Shown one piece after another: positions 16,889 to 25,613 of a stretch of DNA of 64,000 bases (position 1 is its first letter; each line of letters begins with the position of its first letter). The stretch is from JAAYDI01 sp052034005. Lineage in GTDB: Bacteria; Planctomycetota; Planctomycetia; Pirellulales; Pirellulaceae. The notes under the pieces were generated by a model. It searched no databases. It was not told where the DNA came from and saw only the letters and a program-made list of their open reading frames with translations. The stretch is taken from assembly GCA_052034005.1 (NCBI GenBank), contig JBPOJB010000040.1, positions 57,163 to 121,162 of the forward strand, in the 5' to 3' direction. A program made the translations under genes and the position numbers.

Positions 16889-18025
16889 ATGGCAGACGCA
16901 TCGCTCAAGAAAACGCCCCTCCACCCATGGCACCGCACACACGGGGGCCGACTGGTCGAGTTCGCCCAGTGGGAGATGCCCGTGCAATACGGTTCGATTG
17001 TCGACGAGCACGTGGCCACGCGCACGGCGGTCGGCGTGTTCGACATCTCACACATGGGCCGCCTCGAGTTCGATGGCGACCGCGCGCTGGCCTTCCTGGA
17101 TCGGCTCCTCACGCGCCGCGTGGTGAACATCAGACCGGGCCAGATCCGTTATGCGCTGGTCACCAATGAGCACGGGGGGATCCTGGACGACATCCTGGTG
17201 TATCACCTGCGGCGCCCCGACGGCGCCTCGCGGATCATGATGGTCGTCAACGCATCGAACCGCGAGAAGATCGTGGCCTGGCTTGCCGCGCACCAGCGGC
17301 CGGACGACCAGGTGACGATCCGCGACGTGACGTTCGAGACCGCGATGATCGCCGTGCAAGGCCCGGCGGCCGTGGCACTCGTAGCGCCCATGGTGAACGT
17401 CGATCTGCCGGCGATGAAGTACTACCACGGGGCGATGGCGCAACTGGGCGCGGTCGAGGTGGTGGTCAGCCGGACCGGCTATACCGGCGAGGACGGCTGC
17501 GAGTTGATGGTGCCGGCCGACGCGGCGCTGGAGGTCTGGCAGCGGATCCTGGACGAGGGCCGGTCGCGGGGGGCGCGCCCGGTCGGCCTGGCCGCGCGCG
17601 ATACGCTGCGTCTGGAAGCCGGCATGCCGCTGTACGGGCACGAGCTGTCGGAGCAGATCCATCCGCTGCAGGCCGGCTTGCATTTCGCCGTGCAACTGGA
17701 CCAGCGCGATTTCCCGGGCCGGGACGCCCTGGTACGGGCCCAATCGGACGCGACCTGCCGCCGCCGGATCGGCCTGCGGCTCCAGGACCGGCGCGTGCCG
17801 CGCGAACACTACCCGGTGCTGCGCGAGGCACAGGTCGTCGGCGAGATCACCAGCGGCACCTTCTCGCCGACCTTGAATCAACCGATCGCGATGGCGTACG
17901 TGGACCCGCCGGCCGCGACGGCGGGTCAGATGTTGCAGGTCGATATCCGCGGCCGCGCCGCGGTGGCCCAAGTCGTCCAACTACCCTTCTATTCCCGCGA
18001 CTCCTCACAAAGGAATGGCACGTGA
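16889..18025 (+). CDS. gcvT: Aminomethyltransferase (glycine cleavage system T protein)
   Basis: 378 residues. GcvT moves the methylene group from the aminomethyl-lipoyl arm of GcvH to tetrahydrofolate, releasing ammonia. Typical blocks are TPLHPWHRTHGGRLVEFAQWEMPVQY (start of the folate-binding fold), VFDISHMGRLEFDG, VSRTGYTGEDGCELMVPADA, RDTLRLEAGMPLYGHEL and TSGTFSPTLNQPIAMAYV. The start is ATG at 16889. The stop codon is inside the GTGA start overlap of gcvH, the next gene of the operon. Confidence 0.97.
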   Translation: MADASLKKTPLHPWHRTHGGRLVEFAQWEMPVQYGSIVDEHVATRTAVGVFDISHMGRLEFDGDRALAFLDRLLTRRVVNIRPGQIRYALVTNEHGGILDDILVYHLRRPDGASRIMMVVNASNREKIVAWLAAHQRPDDQVTIRDVTFETAMIAVQGPAAVALVAPMVNVDLPAMKYYHGAMAQLGAVEVVVSRTGYTGEDGCELMVPADAALEVWQRILDEGRSRGARPVGLAARDTLRLEAGMPLYGHELSEQIHPLQAGLHFAVQLDQRDFPGRDALVRAQSDATCRRRIGLRLQDRRVPREHYPVLREAQVVGEITSGTFSPTLNQPIAMAYVDPPAATAGQMLQVDIRGRAAVAQVVQLPFYSRDSSQRNGT

Positions 18026-18423
18026 AACCCGAAGACCTCCTGTTTGCCAAAACCCACGAATGGGCGCACATCACCGACGAGGATGGCGGCAAAGTGGCCA
18101 CGGTCGGCATTTCGGCGTTCGCACTCGAACAGCTGACCGACCTGGTCTACATGGAGCTGCCCGAAGTCGGCGCGACGGTGGCTGCCGGCGACGAGTTCGG
18201 CGAAGTGGAGTCGGTCAAGGCCGTCAGCCCCCTGTTCAGCCCCGTGGACGGGCAAGTCATTGCCGTGAACACCGAGTTGCCCGACCACTTGGAAACGCTC
18301 AGCGCCAGCCCGTATGAACAGGGTTGGATCGCGAAGATCCGCCTGACCGATGAGGCCTGCCTGGCCAATCTGCTGGACCATGCAGCCTACCAGAAACAAT
18401 GTGATTCCGCCGACGAACCCTAG
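18022..18423 (+). CDS. gcvH: Glycine cleavage system H protein
   Basis: 133 residues. GcvH is the lipoylated carrier that shuttles the aminomethyl group between the P and T proteins. The lipoylation site ESVKA is present with Lys66, and HEWAHITDEDGGKVATVGIS, DLVYMELPEVGATV and YEQGWIAKI are family blocks. The start is GTG at 18022 with AAGGAA upstream, overlapping the gcvT stop by 4 bp. The downstream LplA-like ligase may attach lipoate to it. Confidence 0.97.
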   Translation: MKPEDLLFAKTHEWAHITDEDGGKVATVGISAFALEQLTDLVYMELPEVGATVAAGDEFGEVESVKAVSPLFSPVDGQVIAVNTELPDHLETLSASPYEQGWIAKIRLTDEACLANLLDHAAYQKQCDSADEP

Positions 18424-18478
18424 GGGGGCGGGCTTCCAGCCTGTCACATCCTCGCAACACGGACCCTCCGGACCCGCC

Positions 18479-19849
18479 ATGTCCTATCTATTGAACAACG
18501 CCCAGGACCAGCAGGCCATGCTCAAGGCGATCGGCGCCGGCTCGCTCGAGGAGCTGATGGCGAGCGTTCCCGAGCGGCTGCGACTGGGGCGACCGCTGAA
18601 CCTGCCTCCCGCGATGAGCGAGCTGGAGCTGACCCAGCACCTCGGGTCGCTCGCCGCGCGCAACGTGCATGCGGGCCGCGCCGTGTGTTTCCTGGGCGGC
18701 GGCAGCTACGACCACTTCGTCCCGGCGGTCGTGGACGCGTTGGCGGCGCGGGGCGAATTCTACACGTCGTACACGCCCTACCAGCCGGAAGTGAGCCAGG
18801 GCAACTTGCAGGCCATGTTTGAGTACCAGACCTTGATCTGCCAGTTGACCGGCATGGACGTGTCCAATGCCAGCCTATACGACGGCGGGAGCGCCACGAT
18901 CGAGGCGGCCCTGTTGTGCATGAGCGCGACGCGCCGGACGGGCAAGATCGTGACCGTCGAGAGCCTGCATCCCGAATATCGGCAGATTCTGCGGACCTAC
19001 CTGGCAAACCTCGACACGCAGCTCGTGACCCTGGCCGCGCCGGCCGGGCGGCTGGATCCGGCGGCGCTGGCCGCCGCGCTGGACGAATCCGTGGCGTGCG
19101 TGGTCCTGCAGCACCCGAACTTCTTCGGCTGCCTGGAAGAAGTGCAGGCGGTGGCCGAACTGACGCACGCGGCCGGGGCGCTGTTGGTCATCGTCTTCGA
19201 CCCGTTGAGCCTGGGGATCCTCAAGAACCCGGCTGCGTTGGGGGCCGATCTGGCGGTCGCGGAAGGCCAGTCGCTGGGCAGCCCCCTGCAGTTTGGCGGA
19301 CCGTATCTGGGGATCATGGCGTGCCGCGAGACGTTCTTGCGGCGACTGCCCGGCCGGATTGTCGGCCAGACGGTCGATCGCCGCGGCAGGCGCTGCTGGG
19401 TGCTGACGCTCCAGACGCGGGAACAGCACATCCGTCGCGAGAAGGCGACGAGCAATATCTGCACGAACCAGGGACTGTTCGCGCTGCGCGCGGCGATCTA
19501 CCTGAGCTTCATGGGGCCGCACGGCGTGCGGGAGGTGGGCGAGCTGTGTGCGCGGAAGGCCCATTTCTGCGCCGCCTGCCTGACGGCGAACCGGCGATTC
19601 CAACGCCGATTCCCAGCGCCCGTGTTCAAGGAGTTCGTCGTGCGGGATGGGCAGGCCCAGGTTCCCACGCTGCTGGCCGACGCCCAGGCGGCCGGCATCC
19701 TGGCCGGAATCCCGCTCGGACGCTGGTATCCGGAACTGGACGACTGCTTCCTGGTGACCGTCACCGAGAAACGGACACGCGCGGAAATTGAACGCCTGGC
19801 CGAGACATTGGCCGGCACGGTCGAGACTTCAGCGACGAACCATGCGTAA
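18479..19849 (+). CDS. gcvPA: Glycine dehydrogenase (decarboxylating) subunit 1
   Basis: 456 residues, the N-terminal half of the split P protein. Family blocks include SYLLNNAQDQQAMLKAIGAG, CFLGGGSYDHFVP, YTSYTPYQPEVSQGNLQAMF, NASLYDGGSATIEAALL and SNICTNQGLFALRAAIYL. With subunit 2 it decarboxylates glycine and loads the aminomethyl group onto GcvH. The start is ATG at 18479; the frame is open further upstream but overlaps gcvH without homology. The stop overlaps the gcvPB start by 8 bp. Confidence 0.97.
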   Translation: MSYLLNNAQDQQAMLKAIGAGSLEELMASVPERLRLGRPLNLPPAMSELELTQHLGSLAARNVHAGRAVCFLGGGSYDHFVPAVVDALAARGEFYTSYTPYQPEVSQGNLQAMFEYQTLICQLTGMDVSNASLYDGGSATIEAALLCMSATRRTGKIVTVESLHPEYRQILRTYLANLDTQLVTLAAPAGRLDPAALAAALDESVACVVLQHPNFFGCLEEVQAVAELTHAAGALLVIVFDPLSLGILKNPAALGADLAVAEGQSLGSPLQFGGPYLGIMACRETFLRRLPGRIVGQTVDRRGRRCWVLTLQTREQHIRREKATSNICTNQGLFALRAAIYLSFMGPHGVREVGELCARKAHFCAACLTANRRFQRRFPAPVFKEFVVRDGQAQVPTLLADAQAAGILAGIPLGRWYPELDDCFLVTVTEKRTRAEIERLAETLAGTVETSATNHA

Positions 19850-21320
19850 TACCCAAGCCTCCCGGTTGATATTCGAACTGTCCAAGCCCGGCCGACGCAG
19901 TTCGCAGCTGCCCGCCTGCGACGTGGAGGCGCCGCCCGTGCGCGCGTTGCTGCCGGCCGAGTGCCTCGCCGATGCGCCGCCGCCGTTGCCGGAAGTGGCC
20001 GAACCCGACATCGTGCGGCATTTCACCAACCTGTCGACGATGAACATGTCGGTCGACGCGAACTGCTATCCGCTCGGGTCGTGCACCATGAAGTACAACC
20101 CGAAACGGAACGAGCGGCTCGGGGCGCTGCCCGGCTTCCTGGACGTGCACCCGTATCAGCCGGAATCTACCGTGCAGGGTGTGCTGCAGATGCTTTACGA
20201 ACTGCAGGGCTTCCTGGCGGAGATCAGCGGCCTGCCGGGCGTGTCGCTCCAGCCGGCGGCCGGCGCGCATGGTGAGCTGACGGCCCTGATGGTGGCGGCC
20301 GCCCACTTCCGCCACCTGGGCCAGCAGCGCACGATCGTGCTCACCCCCGACAGCGCCCATGGGACGAACCCGGCCAGCGCCCACATGGCCGGCTTCCGGA
20401 CGGTCAGCATCGGCAGCACGGCCCAGGGCTACGTGGACCTGGCTGCCTTGCGCGCCAAGCTCGACGAACGCGTTGCCGTGTTCATGATCACCAACCCCAA
20501 CACGCTGGGCCTGTTCGACGCACAAGTGGCCGAGATCGCCGAGCTGGTGCACGCCCGGGGCGGCTTGATCTATCTGGATGGCGCCAACATGAACGCGATC
20601 CTGGGAGTCGCGCGGCCCGGCGACTTCGGCGCCGATATGATGCACTTCAACCCGCACAAGACGTTTTCCGGACCCCATGGCGGCGGCGGACCGGGCGCTG
20701 GACCCATCTGCGTCACCGAGCAACTGGCGCCCTATCTGCCTGCGCCCGTGGTCGCCCGCGATGCGCAACACAACCGCTTCTTCTGGGACGATGACCGGCC
20801 ACGGTCGATCGGGCGCGTGCGAACGTTCTACGGCAACATCGGCGTGCTGCTGCGGGCGTACTGCTACATCCGCACACTCGGCCCCGACGGACTGCGGCAG
20901 GTCGCCCAACAGGCCGTGCTCAACGCCAACTACTTGCTCAGCCGCATCAAGCACTTCCTGCCCGTCCCGCACGGCGACCGCTGCATGCACGAGTTCGTGG
21001 CGTCAGCCGAGAAGCTCAAACATGAGCGGGGCATGAAGCAGCCGGCCATGGACCTGGCTAAACGGCTGTTGGACTTCGGCTTCCACGCGCCGACCGTCTA
21101 CTTCCCATTGACCGTCCCCGAAGCCCTGATGATTGAACCGACGGAATCGGAAAGCAAAGACACGCTCGATGCGCTGGCCGAAGCGCTGTTCCATGTGAGC
21201 GGCGAGTCGACCGAACTGCTGCACGAGGCGCCGCACAGCACGGTCATCAGCCGCCCCGACGAGGTGATGGCCGCCCGGCAGCCCATCCTGAAGTGGAACC
21301 CGGACTCCCCGGCCCCATGA
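19842..21320 (+). CDS. gcvPB: Glycine dehydrogenase (decarboxylating) subunit 2
   Basis: 492 residues, the PLP-binding half of the split P protein. The PLP lysine is Lys273 in HFNPHKTFSGPHGGGGPG. Other family blocks are NCYPLGSCTMKYNPK, PDSAHGTNPASAHMAGF, VFMITNPNTLGLFD and YFPLTVPEALMIEPTE. It pairs with GcvPA as an alpha2/beta2 enzyme. The start ATG at 19842 lies inside the end of gcvPA, and its TGA overlaps the ATG of the lipoate ligase gene (ATGA), so the whole operon is translationally linked. Confidence 0.97.
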   Translation: MRNTQASRLIFELSKPGRRSSQLPACDVEAPPVRALLPAECLADAPPPLPEVAEPDIVRHFTNLSTMNMSVDANCYPLGSCTMKYNPKRNERLGALPGFLDVHPYQPESTVQGVLQMLYELQGFLAEISGLPGVSLQPAAGAHGELTALMVAAAHFRHLGQQRTIVLTPDSAHGTNPASAHMAGFRTVSIGSTAQGYVDLAALRAKLDERVAVFMITNPNTLGLFDAQVAEIAELVHARGGLIYLDGANMNAILGVARPGDFGADMMHFNPHKTFSGPHGGGGPGAGPICVTEQLAPYLPAPVVARDAQHNRFFWDDDRPRSIGRVRTFYGNIGVLLRAYCYIRTLGPDGLRQVAQQAVLNANYLLSRIKHFLPVPHGDRCMHEFVASAEKLKHERGMKQPAMDLAKRLLDFGFHAPTVYFPLTVPEALMIEPTESESKDTLDALAEALFHVSGESTELLHEAPHSTVISRPDEVMAARQPILKWNPDSPAP

Positions 21321-22054
21321 ACACCGCCCGCCTCATCCTCGATGGTCCGGCACGCGGATCCTGGAACATGGCGGTGGACGAGGCGCTGCTCCGCACCGCC
21401 GGCGACGCCCGCACCATCACCCTGCGCGTGTACCGCTGGTCCGAACCGACTCTCTCGCTGGGCTATTTCCAACCGTACCGGGCACGGGAGATGCACGCGC
21501 CCAGCCGGCAGTGCGCCGCCGTGCGGCGCGCCAGCGGCGGCGGCGCGATCGTACACGATCAGGAAATCACCTATAGCCTGACGGCGCCCGTCCGCGGCCG
21601 GGCCGATCAGCAGCTGAATCAATGGTATGACCTCGTGCACCTGGCATGGGTGACCGCGCTGGAATCCTGGGGGATCGAAGCGCAGCGCTGCCCGGAAACA
21701 GACCCCCGAAAAGAGCGGGAGTTCCTCTGCTTCCAGCGTCGGTCGACCGGGGACCTGCTGTGCGGGTCGGCGAAGATCGGGGGTAGTGCCCAGCGCCGGC
21801 ATGCGGACGCGGCTCTCCAGCACGGGAGCCTGCTGCTACGGCGGTCTCAGGCCGCGCCCGAATTACCGGGGATCTGGGAGCTGACGGGGCGGGACTTGAC
21901 CGGTCAGGCATGGCTTGACGGGTGGATTGACTTGATGGGCCGCAACCTGAATGTCTCGTGGGCGCCGTCCGGATTGACCGACCAGGAGGAGGAGCGGGCC
22001 GCATGGCTGGAACAGGCGAAGTTCGCCCATCGGGCCTGGACCGGGCGGAGATGA
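21317..22054 (+). CDS. Lipoate-protein ligase A family protein
   Basis: 245 residues of the biotin/lipoate ligase (BPL/LplA) fold. Signature blocks are NMAVDEALL, YRWSEPTLSLGYFQ, the substrate loop RRASGGGAIVHDQEITYSL and DLLCGSAKIGGSAQRRH, which contains the conserved catalytic lysine. It attaches or transfers lipoyl groups to acceptor lysines; the neighbouring GcvH is the obvious substrate. Whether it is an ATP-dependent ligase or an octanoyltransferase cannot be told from the sequence. The ATG start overlaps the gcvPB stop. Confidence 0.88.
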   Translation: MNTARLILDGPARGSWNMAVDEALLRTAGDARTITLRVYRWSEPTLSLGYFQPYRAREMHAPSRQCAAVRRASGGGAIVHDQEITYSLTAPVRGRADQQLNQWYDLVHLAWVTALESWGIEAQRCPETDPRKEREFLCFQRRSTGDLLCGSAKIGGSAQRRHADAALQHGSLLLRRSQAAPELPGIWELTGRDLTGQAWLDGWIDLMGRNLNVSWAPSGLTDQEEERAAWLEQAKFAHRAWTGRR

Positions 22055-22436
22055 CCAGGATTCCGCCGATTTTGTGATTTGACCGTGTGGCCCAGTTGTG
22101 GTATTCTCACACCACCGCGTGGGTGCTAAGAGCTTGCATGCGTTGCGCATAGCTGGCCATAATAGATACGGACGAAGTGATCCTACGAGGAGGTTGTCAA
22201 CGAAGAGTTCTGAGCCGCGTGTGGGCGTGGAACACGGGTTACGAAAGCACATTTGCCTCATCCATTTCTTTATTTCGCTCTGCTTTCGCGATCTCGATTC
22301 GGTGCCAGCGGCGGAAGTGCAAGTGATCGTTTCGCAATTGCGATCCCTGATTCAGTGACCGTCATCATCTGGTTCGCGATCCGCTAGTTTGTCATTTTCC
22401 GATTGCGGAAACGACGCTTCAAAGGAACCACTGGCA
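22055..22436. other. Intergenic region upstream of the FHA gene
   Basis: 382 bp, clearly richer in A+T than its surroundings. It holds a good sigma70-type promoter at 22079-22107 and a second candidate (TTGCAT 22134-22139, CATAAT 22158-22163, spacing 18). An 86-codon open frame at 22098-22358 lacks a plausible start and protein character, and I do not call it a gene. Confidence 0.55.
22079..22107 (+). promoter_or_regulatory. Sigma70-type promoter upstream of the FHA gene
   Basis: TTGACC and TATTCT are spaced exactly 17 bp, in an A+T-rich pocket 25 bp after the end of the lipoate ligase gene. This would leave a leader of about 320 nt before the FHA start at 22437. Confidence 0.5.
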
Positions 22437-23135
22437 ATGCTAGTCAAACTGAGAGTGCTTCAGGGGTCACAAGCTGGCCGAGAAGTCCCGATTCCGGTGG
22501 CGGAGTTCCTGATCGGCCGGGGTGAGGAATGTCATCTCCGGCCGCGCAGCGATGCGATCAGCCGTCGGCACTGCGTAATCGTGGTCAACGACAAGCAGGT
22601 GGTGCTCCGCGACCTCGGCAGCAAGAACGGTTCCTACGTCAACGGTCAACGAGTTGACGGAACATGCGTGCTGCAACCCGGCGATCAACTGCACGTGGGT
22701 CCCTTGCAGTTCGAGCTGGTCATCGAGCATACGCTGGGCGGTGCTAAGCGACCGGCGGCGCGCGATGTGAAAGAGGTGGCCGCCCGTACGGCTGCGGCGC
22801 CGTCACAAGACCTCGATATCGCCCGCTGGCTGGAAGAGGACGACGACACGGACACGTCGCGGGCCGTCGCCGCGCCCGAGACCCGGCAATACCGGATCGA
22901 CGACACGGCCAATGTGGCGACTATGGAGACGCAAGCGGGCCAGCCGATCGGGGACGAGGTGGCCGACGGCCAAGAGGATGCGGTGGACGAGATGGAGGAG
23001 GACGAAAAGGGCGGCAAGAGAGGGCGCTGGAAGAAGACCCCGAAGGGGAAGCTCCCGCCGCGACCCCAGCACCAGTGCAAGGACTCGCGCGAAGCGGCCG
23101 CCGACATGCTCAAGCGGTTCTTCAACCGCAGCTGA
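22437..23135 (+). CDS. FHA-domain protein
   Basis: 232 residues. Residues 1-95 form a forkhead-associated domain with the phosphothreonine-binding motifs LIGRGEECHL, ISRRHCVI and LGSKNGSYVNGQRV. The remaining half is charged and acidic (DGQEDAVDEMEEDEKGGKRG) with no recognisable domain. FHA domains read Ser/Thr-kinase signalling by binding phosphothreonine; no kinase gene is in this window. The start is ATG at 22437, with AAAGGA about a dozen bases upstream. It sits just before the ECF sigma pair but with a 250-bp gap. Confidence 0.9.
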   Translation: MLVKLRVLQGSQAGREVPIPVAEFLIGRGEECHLRPRSDAISRRHCVIVVNDKQVVLRDLGSKNGSYVNGQRVDGTCVLQPGDQLHVGPLQFELVIEHTLGGAKRPAARDVKEVAARTAAAPSQDLDIARWLEEDDDTDTSRAVAAPETRQYRIDDTANVATMETQAGQPIGDEVADGQEDAVDEMEEDEKGGKRGRWKKTPKGKLPPRPQHQCKDSREAAADMLKRFFNRS

Positions 23136-23387
23136 TCGGGTACCGTCGATCCATCCGACCGGGGCCGCCTGCTTAGGCTCCGTCGGCCGACCGTCACGGG
23201 ATTGCGAGTGTGTGAGTCTGCCCTATTTTGCGCGACAGGGATCAAGATTTGCGGCTCGACGGTGAATTACCCCGGTCGGCGGCAACTACCACCCGATGCC
23301 GGACGTTTTCCCGGCGCGTGCTGAAACTCACGGGTCCGCCGGCGAGTATTGACCACTGTCCAGGCCTTTCAGGTCGAGGGTGCCCAG

Positions 23388-23942
23388 TTGACTGACAACC
23401 TCCGCCAGCTGATTCGCCGCTGTCTGGCCGGTGACCAGAAGGCCATGATCGATCTGGTCGATCAATTTCGCGGCCAGGTGTTCGGGCTCTGCTACCGGAT
23501 GCTCGGACATCGACAAGATGCAGAGGACGCCGCCCAAGAGACGTTCGTGCGGGCGCTGCGCAACCTGCGGAGTTGGGACCCCAACCGGGATTTCGAGCCG
23601 TGGTTGCTGGCGATCGCGGGGAACCGTTGCCGCACGGCGCTGACTCGCAGGATGCGGAAACCGCCTGCTCGATCGCTCACCGAGCCGCTGCCGGCGCGGG
23701 AGGCCGATGGGCAGGCCGCCCAGCAACTGGCCGAGGAAGTTGCATTGGCCCTGAGCATGTTGCGCAAGCAGTATCGGCAAGCGTTCCTGCTGTTCCACCA
23801 GCATGAACTGAGCTACGCCGAGATCGCTCAGTCGCTGCAGTGCCCGATCGGTACGGTGCGAACCTGGATCCATCGCGCTCGACGCGAATTGATCCGCGCC
23901 CTCCAAGCCCGTGAAGTGGTGGAGCCTCGCCATGCAGTGTGA
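23388..23942 (+). CDS. RNA polymerase ECF-type sigma factor
   Basis: 184 residues. Region 2 is seen in LVDQFRGQVFGLCYRMLGHRQDAEDAAQETFVRAL and WDPNRDFEPWLLAIAGNRCR, and region 4 in YRQAFLLFHQHELSYAEIAQSLQCPIGTVRTWIHRARRELI. ECF factors direct RNA polymerase to a small regulon in response to envelope or stress signals. No ATG is available; the TTG at 23388 has GAGGGTG upstream and was preferred to TTG at 23349. It overlaps the anti-sigma gene by 11 bp, the usual layout of a sigma/anti-sigma module. Confidence 0.92.
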   Translation: MTDNLRQLIRRCLAGDQKAMIDLVDQFRGQVFGLCYRMLGHRQDAEDAAQETFVRALRNLRSWDPNRDFEPWLLAIAGNRCRTALTRRMRKPPARSLTEPLPAREADGQAAQQLAEEVALALSMLRKQYRQAFLLFHQHELSYAEIAQSLQCPIGTVRTWIHRARRELIRALQAREVVEPRHAV

Positions 23943-24609
23943 CGAGTTCGACGTGCGATGGCAGAAGTTGCTGGACCTTCGCCGCAACCCTCAGCGCGAC
24001 CCGCGCCTGCGCCGACACGCCGCGACCTGCGCACGCTGTGCTCGGCAGCTGCGCGCCTGCGCACGCCTGCTCGAGGGACTCGAATTGTGGGAAGCCCCAC
24101 CCCTGGCCGACGACTTCGCACAACGCGTCGTCCAGCAGGTCACCGCGCAGAGAGTCATCCCCGCGGCCCGGACGCGACCTGCACGATGGCTCCCATTGGC
24201 CCTGGCCGCCGCCGCCACCTTGCTCATCGGTGTCCTGCCAGCCTGGAAGTCCGCGAGGCGCTCGCGCCGCCCGACCGTCGACGAACAGGTGGCCAGATCC
24301 ACCGAGCTGGGTCAAGCGGCCGCCGCTCACCCGCACGCCCCCAGCGCACGCGCCCCCTCCTCCACCTTCGACCAATCACCGTGGACACGCTACGGCAACT
24401 CGATCCTGGGACTCTACACCGAAGAAACGCGGGCGCGGCATCGACAACAAGTCTCCGAATTCGCCGAAGATCTGCGACCCATCGCCAGCCCCTTCAACGC
24501 CGCGCTGACCGCCATCCGACGCACCATCCCGGTCAACCGACCACCCGGCAAGACGCCGCCAAGCGCCTCCGCCCCGATCGGGCCCCCCCGCGCATCCTCC
24601 CAAGCCTGA
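23932..24609 (+). CDS. Putative zinc-binding membrane anti-sigma factor
   Basis: 225 residues. Near the N-terminus is the anti-sigma zinc motif H-x3-C-x2-C (His29, Cys33, Cys36) in RRHAATCARCARQL. One membrane segment follows (WLPLALAAAATLLIGVLP, around residues 85-103), then an extracytoplasmic part rich in Ala, Pro and Arg. Such proteins hold the partner sigma factor inactive at the membrane until a signal releases it. The start ATG at 23932 lies inside the sigma gene. The assignment rests on the motif, topology and position. Confidence 0.8.
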   Translation: MQCDEFDVRWQKLLDLRRNPQRDPRLRRHAATCARCARQLRACARLLEGLELWEAPPLADDFAQRVVQQVTAQRVIPAARTRPARWLPLALAAAATLLIGVLPAWKSARRSRRPTVDEQVARSTELGQAAAAHPHAPSARAPSSTFDQSPWTRYGNSILGLYTEETRARHRQQVSEFAEDLRPIASPFNAALTAIRRTIPVNRPPGKTPPSASAPIGPPRASSQA

Positions 24610-24945
24610 CATCCGGTCAATGGACCATCCAAGACCGCCAGCGCCCATCGCGCGGCGCCACGGGTTCTGCCGACGCGCCCGTGTGCCAGCCCCCGCCACC
24701 CAAGCCACCCTCCAGCCGCACCGCATCGCCTGCGTGGAACCCCACATGTGAGCCATTTGTCCTCCCATCCGTCACGCTTCGACCGATAGAAATATCCGCC
24801 CCGACCGATCATTTTCGAATATCCATACAATTATCCCAGCTTCTCAGATTTCCCTGCTTGTCTATCCGATGGATCTTCCGTGTGAAACGTGGTCGCCGTA
24901 CAGGGCGGCCTGCCGGCCAATCGTGAACTCTGGGAGATCTGGAAC
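24610..24945. other. Intergenic region after the anti-sigma gene
   Basis: 336 bp. The first 150 bp are C-rich on the plus strand and look non-coding. The second half is A+T-rich and carries TACAAT at 24826-24831 without a convincing -35 box. No gene is seen. Confidence 0.45.
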
Positions 24946-25317
24946 GTGGCCAGTTCAAAGCACACCGAAATCGCAACGAATCGCCGAGTCGGCCAGGACC
25001 GCCGCAAAAGCAATGATCGCCGGAAGAAAGAACAGGCGGTGGCGGTCGAGCGCCGCAGGGGCGAGCGGCGAAAAGTGCAGCGGCGTCGCCAGATCGATCC
25101 GACCACCTGTGAACGCGACTACACGGCGGACGAGATTGAGTTCATGCATGCGTTGGACGCTTACAAGCGGGCCAGCGGCCGGATGTTCCCTACCTGCAGC
25201 GAGATCCTCGAGGTGATCCGCGACATGGGTTATGTGCGCATGCCCGCAAATGCCCAGACACCCGCAGCAACCGCCGGGGAGGTCGACGGTGCACAACCGG
25301 AGACTGACGGCCTTTGA
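24946..25317 (+). CDS. Small basic hypothetical protein with repeated DRR/ERR motifs
   Basis: 123 residues starting at GTG 24946, with GGGAG and TGGAA upstream; a GTG at 24889 would add 19 residues. Residues 12-48 are extremely basic, with DRR/ERR units (QDRRKSNDRRKK, VERRRGERRKVQRRR). The C-terminal part is a compact helical domain (DEIEFMHALDAYKRASGRMF, SEILEVIRDMGYVRM) that reads like a winged-helix or phage-repressor-type element. It may bind nucleic acid; this is inference. It has its own leader region after the anti-sigma gene. Confidence 0.65.
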   Translation: MASSKHTEIATNRRVGQDRRKSNDRRKKEQAVAVERRRGERRKVQRRRQIDPTTCERDYTADEIEFMHALDAYKRASGRMFPTCSEILEVIRDMGYVRMPANAQTPAATAGEVDGAQPETDGL

Positions 25318-25613
25318 TTGCCCCAGGTCCGGCGGGTGATTGTCTCACGACCACCCGACGGCCGTGTGAAAAACGGAGACGGGGTTGACGGGATTCAGAC
25401 GAGACTCGTGACAACCGCTTGACAGCCGCCCGGCGGGCCCCGTCGATCCTGCGCATTCCATCCACGCCATTCATTTTCCACGACCTTCCCAGTCTACTCT
25501 CAAATCCGACCTTGTCGATCACGGCGATGCGTGTTACTCTCCCGCCACTTGTCGCCGGCAGCCGATTCCGATCCGGTCGATTCTTGTCGCCTGCAGAACG
25601 AGGTGCCAAGGTG

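Noticed and set aside
22098..22358. 86-codon frame between the lipoate ligase and FHA genes
   Set aside because: No good start with ribosome binding site, unusual composition, and it overlaps candidate promoters.
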